Under the pieces are notes generated by a model. It worked only from the letters and a program-made list of their open reading frames with translations, did no database searches and was not told the DNA's origin. DNA of 64,000 nt, taken from the NCBI GenBank assembly GCA_947500875.1, contig CANMUN010000004.1, forward strand, positions 1-64,000. Direction: 5' to 3'. The position numbers were made by a program, and so were the translations under genes. This DNA comes from Flavobacteriales bacterium. GTDB lineage: Bacteria; Bacteroidota; Bacteroidia; Flavobacteriales_D; Crocinitomicaceae. Positions within the stretch are counted from its first letter, which is position 1. Each line of letters begins with the position of its first letter. Positions 46,693-55,831 of this stretch are shown here, in pieces.

Positions 46693-48153
46693 ATGAAAGT
46701 GAATGTACTTTGGTTTAAAAGGGATTTAAGGATTAACGATCACCTTCCCTTAAAGCGTGCCATAGATCAGGGCTTTCCCATCGTACTCCTATACATTTTC
46801 GAGCCGGAACTTATGGCTGCCGACGACTCCGATGTCCGGCATTGGCGTTTCATTCATGAATCGTTGCTCCAATTGCGAAAGTGTTTACCCAATCACACCC
46901 TTACCATTGCTCATTCCAGTGCCGACGAAGTATTTCAGCAGCTCATGGATTTATTTGAAGTTCAGGGCGTTTATTCCTATCAAGAGACTGGAAATTGGCT
47001 TTCATACAAGAGGGATCAACGGATTTCATCTTTTTTAAAATCTCAAAATACACCTTGGTTTGAATTTCAAGCCAACGGTGTGATACGGGGATTAAAGAAC
47101 CGTCAATCGTGGGATAAAGCATGGCACAACTTCATGCATTCCCCAATGGATGAACCCTCAATCGAACAGTTAACATCTCAACCGGTGCATTGCTCAATTC
47201 CTGACGAGACCTCCCTTCCCGATGAAATTCGCAGCCCACACCCCCATTTTCAACCCGGTGGAATCCTCAATGCACAGCGCTACGCAAAGTCCTTTTTCGA
47301 CCTTCGACATCGTACGTATTCACTGCATATTTCGAAACCCGAGGAAGCGCGAAAATCCTGCAGCCGCTTTTCACCTTATTTAGCCTACGGCAATTTCTCG
47401 ATACGCCAAGTTTACCAATGGGCGCTTCATGCCAAAAAGCAGGGAGGTAATGCCCGAACGTTGGCCAATTTTATCTCCCGCCTTCATTGGCATTGCCATT
47501 TCATTCAAAAGTTTGAAACCGAATGCCGCATGGAGTTTTTTTCCGTGAATTCTGCGTTCGAAAATCTGGGTAAGGTTAAAAATGAAACCTTAATTAAAGC
47601 ATGGCAAGAAGGTAATACTGGCGTTCCTTTAGTGGATGCTTGTATGCGTTGCGTTGTTGCAACCGGCTATTTGAATTTCAGAATGCGTGCCATGGTGGTA
47701 TCATTTTTTGTATACAACCTATGGCAAGACTGGCGGGATCTGCATTTCTTAGCACGGCAGTTTCTCGACTATGAACCTGGAATCCATTACCCGCAAATTC
47801 AAATGCAGGCCGGTTTAACCGGGGTTAATACTTTGCGCATTTATAACCCCATTAAAAACTCCGAAACGCACGATCCTGGAGGAGTTTTTATTAAAAAATG
47901 GATTCCTGAGTTAAAAGAGGTTCCCCTTACCTTCATCCATGAACCGTGGAAAATGAGTGAAATGGACCAGGTCTTCTGTCATTGCCGTATAGGCATTGAT
48001 TATCCCTTTCCACTAGTAGATATTGAAACCTCACGTAAGCATGCTTCTGATATTATGTATGGCATTAAAAAGTCACCCAAGTCAAGAACACTAGGTAAAA
48101 AGGTCTTGGCCAAGCACGTTTCACCCAACCGAGTTCAGCATGAAAAACGTTAA
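46693..48153 (+). CDS. Cryptochrome/photolyase family FAD protein (DUF2256-associated group)
   Basis: 486 residues. N-terminal photolyase domain: [20 protein letters not shown] (2-21). The C-terminal FAD-binding helical domain holds [76 protein letters not shown] and the FAD/DNA block [20 protein letters not shown]. The usual WD.D.GD near FAD is altered to [11 protein letters not shown], as in one cryptochrome-like group. DNA repair versus photoreceptor function cannot be decided. First gene of a four-gene light operon; overlaps the DUF2256 start by 14 bases. The start 46693 replaces an upstream TTG at 46621. Confidence 0.88.
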   Translation: MKVNVLWFKRDLRINDHLPLKRAIDQGFPIVLLYIFEPELMAADDSDVRHWRFIHESLLQLRKCLPNHTLTIAHSSADEVFQQLMDLFEVQGVYSYQETGNWLSYKRDQRISSFLKSQNTPWFEFQANGVIRGLKNRQSWDKAWHNFMHSPMDEPSIEQLTSQPVHCSIPDETSLPDEIRSPHPHFQPGGILNAQRYAKSFFDLRHRTYSLHISKPEEARKSCSRFSPYLAYGNFSIRQVYQWALHAKKQGGNARTLANFISRLHWHCHFIQKFETECRMEFFSVNSAFENLGKVKNETLIKAWQEGNTGVPLVDACMRCVVATGYLNFRMRAMVVSFFVYNLWQDWRDLHFLARQFLDYEPGIHYPQIQMQAGLTGVNTLRIYNPIKNSETHDPGGVFIKKWIPELKEVPLTFIHEPWKMSEMDQVFCHCRIGIDYPFPLVDIETSRKHASDIMYGIKKSPKSRTLGKKVLAKHVSPNRVQHEKR

Positions 48154-48283
48154 AAAGTCGAACCTTCCTGAAAAAATTTGTCCGGTGTGTAAGCGGCCCT
48201 TTACCTGGCGTAAAAAATGGGAACGCGTTTGGAACGAAGTTATCTATTGCAGCGATCGATGCAGAACCCATAAAAACCCATGA
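48140..48283 (+). CDS. DUF2256 small zinc-ribbon protein
   Basis: 47 residues, ATG 48140 to TGA 48281-48283: [20 protein letters not shown] then [20 protein letters not shown] and CRTHKNP. Four cysteines (C14, C17, C37, C41) in a C-x2-C...C-x3-C arrangement, with FTWRKKW, define DUF2256. These genes are often next to cryptochrome/photolyase genes, and here it lies between two of them, overlapping both (14 and 4 bases). Function unknown. Confidence 0.9.
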   Translation: MKNVKKSNLPEKICPVCKRPFTWRKKWERVWNEVIYCSDRCRTHKNP

Positions 48284-49806
48284 GACTAAACGAAATACGC
48301 CTGATCCTAGGAGATCAATTAAACATCAATCATTCGTGGTTCGAATCGGTCGACCCCACCGTTTTGTATGTACTGATGGAGGTGAAATCCGAATCGGAGT
48401 ACGTTACCCATCACGTTCAAAAAGTCGTGGGAATTTTTGCAGCCATGAGGGCTTTCGCTCAAGAACTCCAAACGCTCGGTCATAGGGTACGCTATATTCG
48501 CATCAACGATTCGGAGAACCAACACGGCTTTTTAAACAACTTGGAAGTTCTTTGCAAGGAGTTTGATATTGCTACCGTACGCTATCAGCTGCCGGATGAA
48601 TACCGTTTAGATCAATATTTTAAGAACTCCAAGGTTCCTTTAATTGCCGTTGATTCAGAACATTTTCTAACCAAAAAGGACGAGGTTGCTGCCCTGTTTG
48701 TCGGAAAGAAAACCTTCCTTATGGAGACCTTCTATCGTTCCATGCGAAAGAAATATGCAGTTCTGATGGAAGGCGGTCAACCGGTGGGCGGACAGTGGAA
48801 TTTTGACCACGATAACCGTAAAAAATTACCGGCTAATACCATCTTGTTGACCACCCAACTTGAGGTAACGGACCAAACCGAAGTGTATCAGGATATACAA
48901 CGTGCGCAACTTAAAACTATCGGTGAAATCAACCCCACGGAATTTTCTTGGACCATAACAAGAACGTCTGCAGTGAAATTACTTCATGAATTTATTGAAC
49001 AGGCCTTGCCTTTATTCGGCACCTACCAAGATGCCATGACAACCCAGCATTGGTACGTGTACCATTCGCGATTGTCGTTTGCCCTCAATGTAAAATTGAT
49101 AGGACCTTTGGAAGTGATTAGTGCGGTTGAACAAGCGTATTTTACGCATCCGGAGACCTACGAATTGAATCAAGTTGAAGGATTTATTCGTCAGATCCTC
49201 GGTTGGAGGGAATACATGCGAGGGATCTATTGGGCAAAAATGCCCGAGTTCTCCGAACTGAATTATTTTGGAAATGAAGCGCAGCTGCCCTCGTGGTATT
49301 GGACGGGTAAAACGAAGATGAATTGCTTGCATCATGCCATCAAGCAATCCTTAGATCATGCCTATGCGCACCACATTCAACGCCTGATGGTTACGGGTAA
49401 TTTTGCTTCCTTGCTTGGCGTGCATCCCGATGAGGTGGATCGCTGGTATTTGGGGATTTACATTGATGCCTTCGAATGGGTAGAAATTACGAATACCCGG
49501 GGAATGAGTCAATTCGCCGATGGCGGGATTGTAGGCTCAAAACCCTATGTTTCTTCGGCGGCTTACATCCAGAAAATGGGCAATTATTGTGACGGGTGTT
49601 ATTACAATTACAAAGATAAATTCGGAGAGAAGGCTTGTCCATTCAATACCCTTTATTGGGATTTTTATGACAGAAATCGCTCCTTATTGGAGCGCAATCC
49701 AAGAATAGGCATGATGTACAAGGTGTGGGATAAAATGGAGGCCGCACAAAAGCAATTAATTTTGGAAAAAGCGCAAGAAATCAAACAAAATATAGATCAT
49801 TTATGA
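48280..49806 (+). CDS. Iron-sulfur bacterial photolyase (PhrB-type, probable (6-4) photolyase)
   Basis: 508 residues. The family start [15 protein letters not shown] (7-21) belongs to the deoxyribodipyrimidine photolyase-related (FeS-BCP) group. Four cysteines C349, C437, C440 and C453 (NCLHH, YCDGCY, ACPF) match the [4Fe-4S] ligand spacing of Agrobacterium Phr[12 protein letters not shown] and [18 protein letters not shown] are conserved. Members repair (6-4) photoproducts or act as cryptochromes, using FAD and 6,7-dimethyl-8-ribityllumazine. It starts inside the DUF2256 stop (ATGA) and overlaps the next start. Confidence 0.94.
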   Translation: MRLNEIRLILGDQLNINHSWFESVDPTVLYVLMEVKSESEYVTHHVQKVVGIFAAMRAFAQELQTLGHRVRYIRINDSENQHGFLNNLEVLCKEFDIATVRYQLPDEYRLDQYFKNSKVPLIAVDSEHFLTKKDEVAALFVGKKTFLMETFYRSMRKKYAVLMEGGQPVGGQWNFDHDNRKKLPANTILLTTQLEVTDQTEVYQDIQRAQLKTIGEINPTEFSWTITRTSAVKLLHEFIEQALPLFGTYQDAMTTQHWYVYHSRLSFALNVKLIGPLEVISAVEQAYFTHPETYELNQVEGFIRQILGWREYMRGIYWAKMPEFSELNYFGNEAQLPSWYWTGKTKMNCLHHAIKQSLDHAYAHHIQRLMVTGNFASLLGVHPDEVDRWYLGIYIDAFEWVEITNTRGMSQFADGGIVGSKPYVSSAAYIQKMGNYCDGCYYNYKDKFGEKACPFNTLYWDFYDRNRSLLERNPRIGMMYKVWDKMEAAQKQLILEKAQEIKQNIDHL

Positions 49807-51071
49807 AACGAGGCTTGGTGTGGTTTACGGAGGATTTAAGGGTGGATGATAATGAAACCTTGCTTAAAGCCATTGAAGAAAACGATGAAATCGTCCCTGT
49901 TTTTTTCTTAAAATCGTTCGCCGATCAACCGCAATTTTCGATCCTGCGAAGAGGCCTGGCTCGCGAAAAATTCATCCGGGATTCCCTGTTGAATTTGCAG
50001 AAGAAGTTCATCGACCGTGGAGGAACCTTGTTGGTGGTAGATGGAGTTCCCCAAGCCGAATTACCTAGGTTGTGCGTCGAATACCAAATCCGCAAGGTTT
50101 ACACCAAGAAACAAGTAGGAAGCGAAGAGAAAATGCTCCAAACGGAAATTAAACAACAGCTGTTAAAACTTGGGGTTGATTTTCAAACCTATTCAACCAG
50201 TACTTTATACCACCCCGATGATTTGCCATTCAGCGTACGGGATATTCCCATGCTTTTCACCAAGTTTCGAAAATTAGCCGAAAAGGAATCCAAGGTACGC
50301 GCTCCTTTTGACGCACCTCAGCGCATTGTTACCCCTCAACTTGAAGTCTTGCCTCTGGAAGTGGAGGAATGCTCAACACCCGAATGGATGATCGGAGGGG
50401 AGGATGCTGCCCTGGAACGCCTTAACGAGTTCGTTTGGGAAACACAATCCATTCGTACCTACAAAGCAACACGGGATCAATTGACTGGGTTGAATTTTTC
50501 ATCGAAACTCTCGGCATGGTTAAGCCAAGGGTGTATATCCCCAAGACGCATTTATAGCGAAATTAAGCGGTATGAACTCGAGTTCGTTTCCAATGAATCC
50601 ACCTATTGGGTCATTTTTGAATTATTGTGGCGCGATTTTTTTCGCTTCAGTTTCAAGAAGCATCCTAAAGCCTATTTCCTATTAAACGGCCTTGGACAAC
50701 AGGCGCTTTACACGCAATTTGATCCAAGCAAATTTGAAGCATGGACCCAAGGTAAAACGAGTGAATCCTTGATTAATGCAGGAATGAATGAACTTCGAGT
50801 AAGCGGTTTCGTTTCAAACCGCATGCGACAGATTTTGGCCAGTTATTGGGTGTTTGGTTTACAACAAGATTGGCGCTACGGCGCGGCGTGGTTTGAACAT
50901 TGTTTGGTAGACTATGACGTAGCTTCGAATTGGGGGAATTGGGCCTATATTGCTGGGGTGGGAAACGACAACCGAGGAGGACGAGAATTCAACATCGAAA
51001 AGCAAACGCAGTTGTTCGATAAGGATGGGGAGTACCGCAGGACTTGGGGAGAGTTTTCTAAGGGAGTGTAA
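49803..51071 (+). CDS. DASH family cryptochrome
   Basis: 422 residues. N-terminal [20 protein letters not shown] (2-21) and the VRDIPMLFTKFRKLAE segment are hallmarks of CRY-DASH, as are GCISPRRIYSEI, ELLWRDFFRFSFKKH, NAGMNELRVSGFVSNRMRQI, and the FAD region DWRYGAAWFEHCLVDYDVAS with NWGNWAYIAGVGND. CRY-DASH repairs cyclobutane dimers in single-stranded DNA and may act in signalling. The protein is somewhat shorter than the usual 430-500 residues. Last gene of the operon; ATGA overlap. Confidence 0.94.
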   Translation: MKRGLVWFTEDLRVDDNETLLKAIEENDEIVPVFFLKSFADQPQFSILRRGLAREKFIRDSLLNLQKKFIDRGGTLLVVDGVPQAELPRLCVEYQIRKVYTKKQVGSEEKMLQTEIKQQLLKLGVDFQTYSTSTLYHPDDLPFSVRDIPMLFTKFRKLAEKESKVRAPFDAPQRIVTPQLEVLPLEVEECSTPEWMIGGEDAALERLNEFVWETQSIRTYKATRDQLTGLNFSSKLSAWLSQGCISPRRIYSEIKRYELEFVSNESTYWVIFELLWRDFFRFSFKKHPKAYFLLNGLGQQALYTQFDPSKFEAWTQGKTSESLINAGMNELRVSGFVSNRMRQILASYWVFGLQQDWRYGAAWFEHCLVDYDVASNWGNWAYIAGVGNDNRGGREFNIEKQTQLFDKDGEYRRTWGEFSKGV

Positions 51072-51110
51072 CCAATTTGCACTTGAGGATTACCTTGATA
51101 AATCTACCTC

Positions 51111-51701
51111 ATGCGTTTCTTTTTGTTTGCTCTTAGCGTCTCTCTAATGCACTGCACAATAGCTCAAATGTACCTGCGCAAAAAACAGAACATTGGCTTC
51201 TACACCGGCGGAACGTTTAAAGACGCTCAGTTCAACACGCTTTCCGTGGGTATAACGCGCTCCATGCTGCGGTATTTTGAGCCGGAAATTGGCCTGCGCG
51301 CCACCCTTCCTCTCAAAGCGCCTTCCAATAACACCGAATTGCACAACGTGTACCTCTCCGCTGGTCTTAACCTGCGTAAATCACTTTTTAAGATCAATGA
51401 GCGAAAAGTAGGGCGGTCTTGTCGTGGGGAAATCATTGAGATCTTCGCTGCGCCGGAATACCATCTACTGGTAAAAAGCCAAACGGACCGTTACGATGTT
51501 GGGCAATTTTCCCTCCGAGCAGGCCTTGGTTTGTTCCATTATCAAACTGGTAACTCCAAGCGAAGCGCTTCATGGAATATGAAGGCTCAATTCTATTACC
51601 GCTACGTTCCGGGACCAATTACGAATACTATGTCAATTAAAAACGAATTTGGAATACAATTGCGAATTTTCAAATTCAAAACCTATGATTTTGTAAAGTA
51701 A
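51111..51701 (+). CDS. Small outer membrane beta-barrel-like protein
   Basis: 196 residues. A signal peptide (about 1-18, FFLFALSVSLMHCTIAQ) and then alternating strands ending in aromatic residues, such as IGFYTGGTFKDAQFNTLSVG, FSLRAGLGLFHYQTG and AQFYYRYVPGPI, suggest an 8-stranded outer membrane barrel. The last residues (LRIFKFKTYDFVK) are unlike a T9SS domain. No family can be named. Meets the convergent SIMPL gene with zero bases between. Confidence 0.65.
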   Translation: MRFFLFALSVSLMHCTIAQMYLRKKQNIGFYTGGTFKDAQFNTLSVGITRSMLRYFEPEIGLRATLPLKAPSNNTELHNVYLSAGLNLRKSLFKINERKVGRSCRGEIIEIFAAPEYHLLVKSQTDRYDVGQFSLRAGLGLFHYQTGNSKRSASWNMKAQFYYRYVPGPITNTMSIKNEFGIQLRIFKFKTYDFVK

Positions 51702-52442
51702 TCAATCCACCTCGTACTCCAACCGAATGGTGATGTGGGCGGTTTTTCTGCGAGATGAGGTGTTAAAACTGCCTCCCCAAGCGTAATCTTCAGAACTGTT
51801 CTCCGCGGTAATTTGAAACACTCCCATATCGGCTTGTTGCAAATCTCCCAAACTTCCGCCTCCATTCTCTGCGATTTTTTCCGCCCTCTTGCGAGCATCA
51901 CTCGTGGCCTTTTCAATCATTTTTAACTTTAAATCGGCCATCTTTGTGTAATAATATTCAGGAGCCTGAGAATTCAGTTCAATGCCTGCATTGATCAATT
52001 CGGACACTTGCCGCGAAACGCGGTCCACCAAATCAACATTTTTAGACTGCACTTTGATGTTCTGCGTAATGCTGTAACCGTTGAAATTGGTAGAAATTAA
52101 ATTTCCTTGGTCGTCGTAATCGTAGCTGTACTGCTTTTCAATGTTCGCTGCCTCGATGATGATGTCTTTTTCGGCGACGCCCTTTGTTTTGAGGTAATTT
52201 TTTAAGGCTTTTAAATCTTGGTTTAACGAAGTATACGCCGATTTTAACTCATAATCGTTCCGGCTGAATGAAGCATTCCAAACGATGAGGTCGGAATCAA
52301 AACTTTCTTCGCCCATACCAACCACCTTAATTTTTGGATCGGCTTTGCCTTTGGAAAGATACGACCTTCCTAATACCATTCCTGTTGCAATAACCGCGAT
52401 GCAAATCATAATGATACCTGCATTTTTCTTTAAAAATTCCAT
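51702..52442 (-). CDS. SIMPL domain-containing protein (DUF541)
   Basis: 246 residues. An N-terminal membrane anchor or signal (about 8-28: IIMICIAVIATGMVLGRSYL) is followed by the SIMPL/DUF541 domain: KVVGMGEESFDSDLIVWNAS, SYDYDDQGNLISTNFNGYSI, then the conserved C-terminal helix KLKMIEKATSDARKRAEKIA. Related proteins include the oxidative stress defence protein YggE and BP26. Precise role unclear. A perfect -7 box TAAGTTTG lies at 52460-52453 on the minus strand, 10 bases before the ATG. Confidence 0.85.
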   Translation of the reverse strand: MEFLKKNAGIIMICIAVIATGMVLGRSYLSKGKADPKIKVVGMGEESFDSDLIVWNASFSRNDYELKSAYTSLNQDLKALKNYLKTKGVAEKDIIIEAANIEKQYSYDYDDQGNLISTNFNGYSITQNIKVQSKNVDLVDRVSRQVSELINAGIELNSQAPEYYYTKMADLKLKMIEKATSDARKRAEKIAENGGGSLGDLQQADMGVFQITAENSSEDYAWGGSFNTSSRRKTAHITIRLEYEVD

Positions 52443-52452
52443 GTTTTTTTTC

Positions 52453-52460
52453 CAAACTTA
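52453..52460 (-). promoter_or_regulatory. -7 box of the SIMPL gene
   Basis: Minus-strand TAAGTTTG, perfect TAnnTTTG match, 10 bases before the ATG at 52442 and just after the stop of the large T9SS gene upstream. Confidence 0.5.
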
Positions 52461-52467
52461 TCGATTT

Positions 52468-55263
52468 TTAACGAATAACTACGATGTGTCCTGTTACACG
52501 TTCTTTTTTCGCAGTGGACTTATAACCGAAAGTTACTTCGTAAATGTAAACATCGTCTTGTACAGGCATCCCTTGACTTCCAAAGGTTCCGTCCCACCCT
52601 ACTTGCGGGTTATAGCTTTCCCAGATGATTTCTCCCCATCGGTTATAGATGATTGCACGATAGTTTTGCGGGTCGTTGACATCGCTGAATACCGGTTTCC
52701 AAACATTGTTGAACTGGTTGCCATCAGGAGTAAAGGCATTGGGGATGTAGTAAGCCAATTCATCGCTTACTTCGATTTCTTGAAATGCCGTGTCAGAGCA
52801 TCCATAAGCATTCGTGGCGATTAAGCTAATAACGTAATTGCCACCTTCTATCATTGGGAATTCATGGTATGGTTGCTCCTCGTTGGACAACGAGCTTCCA
52901 TCGCCAAAGTCCCATACATAACTGTTCGCACCTTGGCTTTGATTCGAAAAAGTAGCGCCGTTGTATACGGTGGTAAGGTTCTGACCGAGAATGTTAAATG
53001 TTGCTACTGGTAATGGAAAGGTGCAAACAGCATTTGCTTGCGACATGCTGTAGGTACACCCCAGAGAGGTCATAACGGTAAATTGTGCATCGTAACAACC
53101 TACGTGATTAAACCAAACTACGCTTGAATCTCCGTTGGCCATTGCTCCGTTGCTGAAGTTCCAGGTGTAATCAACGAACGCATTCCCTGTGGCTTGGCTA
53201 ATCAGTTGCACTTCGAGTGGAGCGCATCCGCTGGAGGGCAAAATATCAAACGAAAGGTGCGGTATAGAATCAATACCGATATGCAGGCTGTCGCTTTGTT
53301 GACACCCGTTGTTGTCGGTTCCAATGACCAACAAGTCCAAATTATTATGAATAGTTAGCTGGCTATTATTCGCACTAAGGTTGGACCATTGATAAGAAGA
53401 AGCTCCTGTGGCATGTAAATAAACCGAATTTCCAGAACAGACCACGGTATCATTTCCTGCATTTACCGCGGGTAGTGCAAATACAGTTAGGATCAATGTA
53501 TCCGTGGAAGTACAACCGTTTTGGTCAGCCCCATGCACCACGTAAACAGTATTTCCAACATTCGGACTGACCCATTGTCCGGTTTGTAGGCCGTTTTCCC
53601 ACCAAACTCCCGCAAAGGCATAGGCCTGAAGCGCAACGCTATCGCCGAAACAAAAGGATTCGTTGGCCATCGCTTGAACCGAGTCTATCGTGAAAATACC
53701 CAAGTACAAACTGTCGCTTGCAATGCAATTCAAGCTGTCGGTGCCCACAACCGTAAGCCATTGATTGCTTAAAGGTTGATAGCTTTGTTGTTGGGAAAGG
53801 CCATTTTCCCATTGGTAATTAATTCCTCCAGTGGCAAGAAGTATCGCTGAATTACCTGGGCATAAGTTTGTATCGTTTCCTGCGTTTATGGAGGGCAATG
53901 GGTAAATGGTTAGGGGGCTTATGAGCGTATCTGAACAACCGTTATTGCCAACTTCGATTAATGTTACTGAATAAGTTCCCGGTAAAGCATAGGTGTGGGT
54001 TACGGTCATGCCCCCAAGGCTCGGCGTACCATCGCCGAAATTCCAAGTAGCTCCTTGAATACCCGAAGCTGAGGATAAACCAAAGATGGTTTGTTGATGA
54101 ATGCACGGAGCGTCAAAAATGGGGGCCAAATGGGGAGCTGCTAAAACGGATACCGTTTGAATACTTGTATCGATGCAACCATTCGAGCTTTGAGAAATCA
54201 TCATTACTTGGTGATTGCCGGGACCATTGAATTGCACCAAAGCTTGGGATGGGTTTTGTGATACCACATTTCCTGTCGTCAAATGCCATGTATTGCTTAT
54301 ACTTACGCCTGGATTTGCCGAAGTTATGGTCGCAGTGGATTGTAAAGCAATTAAAGCGTTTTCACATCCCGCGCCGTAAGTGAAACTGGATTGAACAAGG
54401 GTCGGAGTGGCCGTTACATTCAATTCCACCGTACAAGAACCCTGGTTAGAAAAAGTGGTCATGGAGCAAGTGTAGACTTGGTTTACATTCGGGTTTGCAA
54501 TGCTCACTTGTTGACCGGTTAAATTTCCTGGATGCCAAACATAGGATTGAAACCCGCTCGGTGCAGTTAATACAAGCGGCTGATTACCACCGCAATAGTT
54601 GACGTTAATAGCCATGGCCATGCATTCAGCGGCTAAATAAGCGTACCCGAAATGAGCACCTTGAGCACAATCCCAAGTTGTAAACTCTATTTGAATGTTT
54701 TGACCCATATACGGCGATAAATCAACGCCCACTGTAGTCCAAGGAAGCCAGGTTTTTCCTGCACAGGTTTGAAAATTCTGCCCGGGTTGCCCTCCATATA
54801 CGGTGTAGGTGCCGCATCCGCCTCCAACCGGTAGGCCCAAGGCGTTCAGTATTTTTGCTTGAAATTTCGGTTGTTGGGCGGGAACATGTCCTGGATTTTC
54901 TAGTATCACCGCGTATTTATAAACGAACAAATCGCTTTGCGGTGTTACGTTAATGCTGTACACGATTTTCTCCGCTTGAGCTCCCGTTTGTGGGTTACCG
55001 AGTTTAATGGATTTCGAGTGTCCGGGAGGGATTAAGGGAAGTTGGTTACAGGTGTAAGGATCCGTTCCTTGCTGCGAAATAATGGTGTGTCGACCATTGA
55101 CGATGCCGAAGTTTGCCCCAGGAGCAGCGTAAGTGCCTGTGTATCCTGTCCAATTGGAAAACGTGTTCAAGGATAAATCAACGTTAGGACAACCGTTGTT
55201 TTGGGAGAAAAAGACAAAACGTAACAGTAACGCCAATAGGGCGAAAAGAGATTTGTAGCTCAT
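52468..55263 (-). CDS. Large PKD-repeat surface protein with T9SS type B sorting domain
   Basis: 931 residues. Signal peptide about 1-22. An N-terminal lectin/jelly-roll-like region (about 25-220) with VDLSPYMGQNIQIEFTTWDC is followed by several Ig-like/PKD modules; clear ones carry WNFGDGTPSLGG (about 405), YTWNFSNG (about 700) and YVWDFGDGSS (about 785). Repeated segments of the form AGNDTxxCxGNSxxLxATG occur at least twice. The end has the type B sorting domain YYIPNAFTPDGNQFNNVWKP, IYNRWGEIIWES, GWDGTFGSQGMPVQDDVYIY. Likely a surface adhesin or part of extracellular material. Low-complexity repeats may hide finer duplications. Confidence 0.9.
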   Translation of the reverse strand: MSYKSLFALLALLLRFVFFSQNNGCPNVDLSLNTFSNWTGYTGTYAAPGANFGIVNGRHTIISQQGTDPYTCNQLPLIPPGHSKSIKLGNPQTGAQAEKIVYSINVTPQSDLFVYKYAVILENPGHVPAQQPKFQAKILNALGLPVGGGCGTYTVYGGQPGQNFQTCAGKTWLPWTTVGVDLSPYMGQNIQIEFTTWDCAQGAHFGYAYLAAECMAMAINVNYCGGNQPLVLTAPSGFQSYVWHPGNLTGQQVSIANPNVNQVYTCSMTTFSNQGSCTVELNVTATPTLVQSSFTYGAGCENALIALQSTATITSANPGVSISNTWHLTTGNVVSQNPSQALVQFNGPGNHQVMMISQSSNGCIDTSIQTVSVLAAPHLAPIFDAPCIHQQTIFGLSSASGIQGATWNFGDGTPSLGGMTVTHTYALPGTYSVTLIEVGNNGCSDTLISPLTIYPLPSINAGNDTNLCPGNSAILLATGGINYQWENGLSQQQSYQPLSNQWLTVVGTDSLNCIASDSLYLGIFTIDSVQAMANESFCFGDSVALQAYAFAGVWWENGLQTGQWVSPNVGNTVYVVHGADQNGCTSTDTLILTVFALPAVNAGNDTVVCSGNSVYLHATGASSYQWSNLSANNSQLTIHNNLDLLVIGTDNNGCQQSDSLHIGIDSIPHLSFDILPSSGCAPLEVQLISQATGNAFVDYTWNFSNGAMANGDSSVVWFNHVGCYDAQFTVMTSLGCTYSMSQANAVCTFPLPVATFNILGQNLTTVYNGATFSNQSQGANSYVWDFGDGSSLSNEEQPYHEFPMIEGGNYVISLIATNAYGCSDTAFQEIEVSDELAYYIPNAFTPDGNQFNNVWKPVFSDVNDPQNYRAIIYNRWGEIIWESYNPQVGWDGTFGSQGMPVQDDVYIYEVTFGYKSTAKKERVTGHIVVIR

Positions 55264-55326
55264 AAATGTCAGGGTTAAGGTGTGATGTGGTCCAAAACGA
55301 TCAGCCTCCTACGTTTCGTATAAGCC

Positions 55327-55349
55327 GTTGAAAAGTTCATGATTTCAAC
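55327..55349. other. Inverted repeat between divergent genes
   Basis: GTTGAAA (55327-55333) and TTTCAAC (55343-55349) are perfect 7-bp arms with a 9-base spacer, in the 183-base gap between the divergent large PKD gene and the small secreted protein gene. Possibly an operator; no regulator is known. Confidence 0.3.
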
Positions 55350-55446
55350 TATTGGAATCAATAAAAACGAGATTGGGCAACCCAAACGACCAATCGTGCG
55401 TTTTGTGAACAAAATTTCTTATTTTCGAACAATAATTACAAGCAAC

Positions 55447-55812
55447 ATGAAAAAAGTATTCTTTTCGTTTTTATTCATCATGGCGTTCTCTGCAGGAGTC
55501 AATGCACAAGTTTATGCGGTTGCCGCCTCCAAAACGGAGTATGCTACTCAAAAGGCCAACGGTGTAATAACCTTTCGATTTGGGGCTGATGTTTTGCCAG
55601 AAACAATCATTGCTAGTGGCGAGAATTTTACCGAGAATTTTACGACATCCTTTGATGCTACAACCTATGTTGGCACTTTCACCATGAAAGAAAACACCGA
55701 ATTGAACCGCCTTATGTTGGGGCGTTTGTTGATCATGTGTGGGGTTGAAGTCGTTGAGTTTGAAGGAAACCAACTTCCGGTTTATCAGTTTTCCAACGAA
55801 CAATTAAAGTAA
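55447..55812 (+). CDS. Small exported protein of unknown function
   Basis: 121 residues. Signal peptide 1-20 (KKVFFSFLFIMAFSAGVNAQ). The mature part is a small alpha-beta domain, possibly ferredoxin-like (DATTYVGTFTMKENTELNRL, then GRLLIMCGVEVVEFEGNQLP). No family is recognised. The frame opens at 55339, but the signal peptide begins at 55447. A -7-like TATTTTCG lies at 55420-55427. It ends 19 bases before the adenosine deaminase fusion, so both may share a transcript. Confidence 0.72.
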   Translation: MKKVFFSFLFIMAFSAGVNAQVYAVAASKTEYATQKANGVITFRFGADVLPETIIASGENFTENFTTSFDATTYVGTFTMKENTELNRLMLGRLLIMCGVEVVEFEGNQLPVYQFSNEQLK

Positions 55813-55831
55813 GCGAAAGCCGGATCGGCGC

